Origin: Actinoplanes sp. L3-i22
Lineage (GTDB): Bacteria; Actinomycetota; Actinomycetes; Mycobacteriales; Micromonosporaceae
Assembly: GCF_019704555.1 (NCBI RefSeq)
Contig: NZ_AP024745.1
Coordinates: 9,573,501-9,637,500 of the forward strand
Direction: 5' to 3'
Length of the DNA stretch: 64,000 bases
The position numbers and the translations under genes were made by a program. The notes below the pieces were generated by a model that was not told the DNA's origin, did not search any database, and worked only from the letters and a program-made list of their open reading frames with translations. Below, in pieces: positions 61,643 through 64,000 of this stretch (positions within the stretch are counted from its first letter, which is position 1; each line of letters opens with the position of its first letter).

Positions 61643-64000
<2,358 letters not shown>

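Overview
The window is very GC-rich actinobacterial chromosome with almost no gaps between genes, frequent GTG/TTG starts and many 1-4 nt stop/start overlaps. Gene content (SteA/SteB, a MurJ with a long disordered N-terminus, mycothiol-type DinB protein, SAM-dependent methyltransferase of the DUF574 type, cellulose-binding GH5 cellulase, a chemoreceptor) and the gene order suggest a member of the Micromonosporaceae, most like Actinoplanes. The genus is inferred; no species is claimed. No prophage, insertion sequence, CRISPR array or tRNA gene was seen.

The right two thirds carries a conserved minus-strand backbone. Read in the direction of transcription from the right edge it is: 23S and 5S rRNA, a TPR protein with a giant RGG-repeat N-terminus, HAD phosphatase, chemoreceptor, phasin/H1-like protein, small hypothetical, tlyA, nadK, recN, steA, steB, a MraY-like glycosyl-phosphotransferase, murJ, glycosyltransferase, a large envelope membrane protein, pyrG, Nudix hydrolase, (accessory genes), ald, xerD, parA-like, a degenerate M50 protease, (accessory genes), scpA, scpB, rluB. 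The core order HAD-tlyA-nadK-recN-steA-steB-pyrG-nudix-xerD-parA-scpA-scpB-rluB is the one known from Mycobacterium tuberculosis Rv1691-Rv1711. It groups chromosome segregation and dimer resolution (ScpAB, ParA, XerD), DNA repair (RecN), rRNA modification (TlyA, RluB), CTP and NADP supply, and cell-envelope assembly.

Two accessory blocks interrupt this backbone. Block 22-26 kb holds a zinc-ribbon membrane protein, a two-TM protein and two DJ-1/PfpI-fold genes, one of them an AraC regulator. Block 30-38.4 kb holds a barstar-domain fusion, a methyltransferase, a secreted GH5/CBM2 cellulase, a DinB protein, a VOC protein, an ArsR-type regulator with its operator, a secreted TAP-like peptidase and a VanZ protein.

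The left third (1-19 kb) is entirely accessory: an EamA transporter end, a nucleotidyltransferase, a secreted Ala/Gly-rich repeat protein, a secreted QxW lectin, a divergent MFS/LysR pair with a probably leaderless LysR promoter, a secreted lipase-like hydrolase, low-complexity DNA with a 48-residue secreted peptide, the PrfH-RtcB ribosome rescue and repair pair, an acyl-CoA synthetase, a Tat-exported purple-acid-type phosphatase, a pair of related membrane proteins (one with TPR), an alpha/beta hydrolase, a streptomycin 6-kinase-like enzyme, a frameshifted leucine-rich-repeat gene and an orphan FtsX extracellular-domain protein.

The points most worth a second look are the RGG/TPR/acidic-tail protein next to the rRNA operon, the M50 protease that has lost its HExxH zinc site beside the segregation genes, the barstar fusion, the PrfH-RtcB pair, the CTG start of xerD, the single-base frameshift at about 17760, and out-of-frame 13-bp tandem repeats abutting the stop codons of two unrelated genes.
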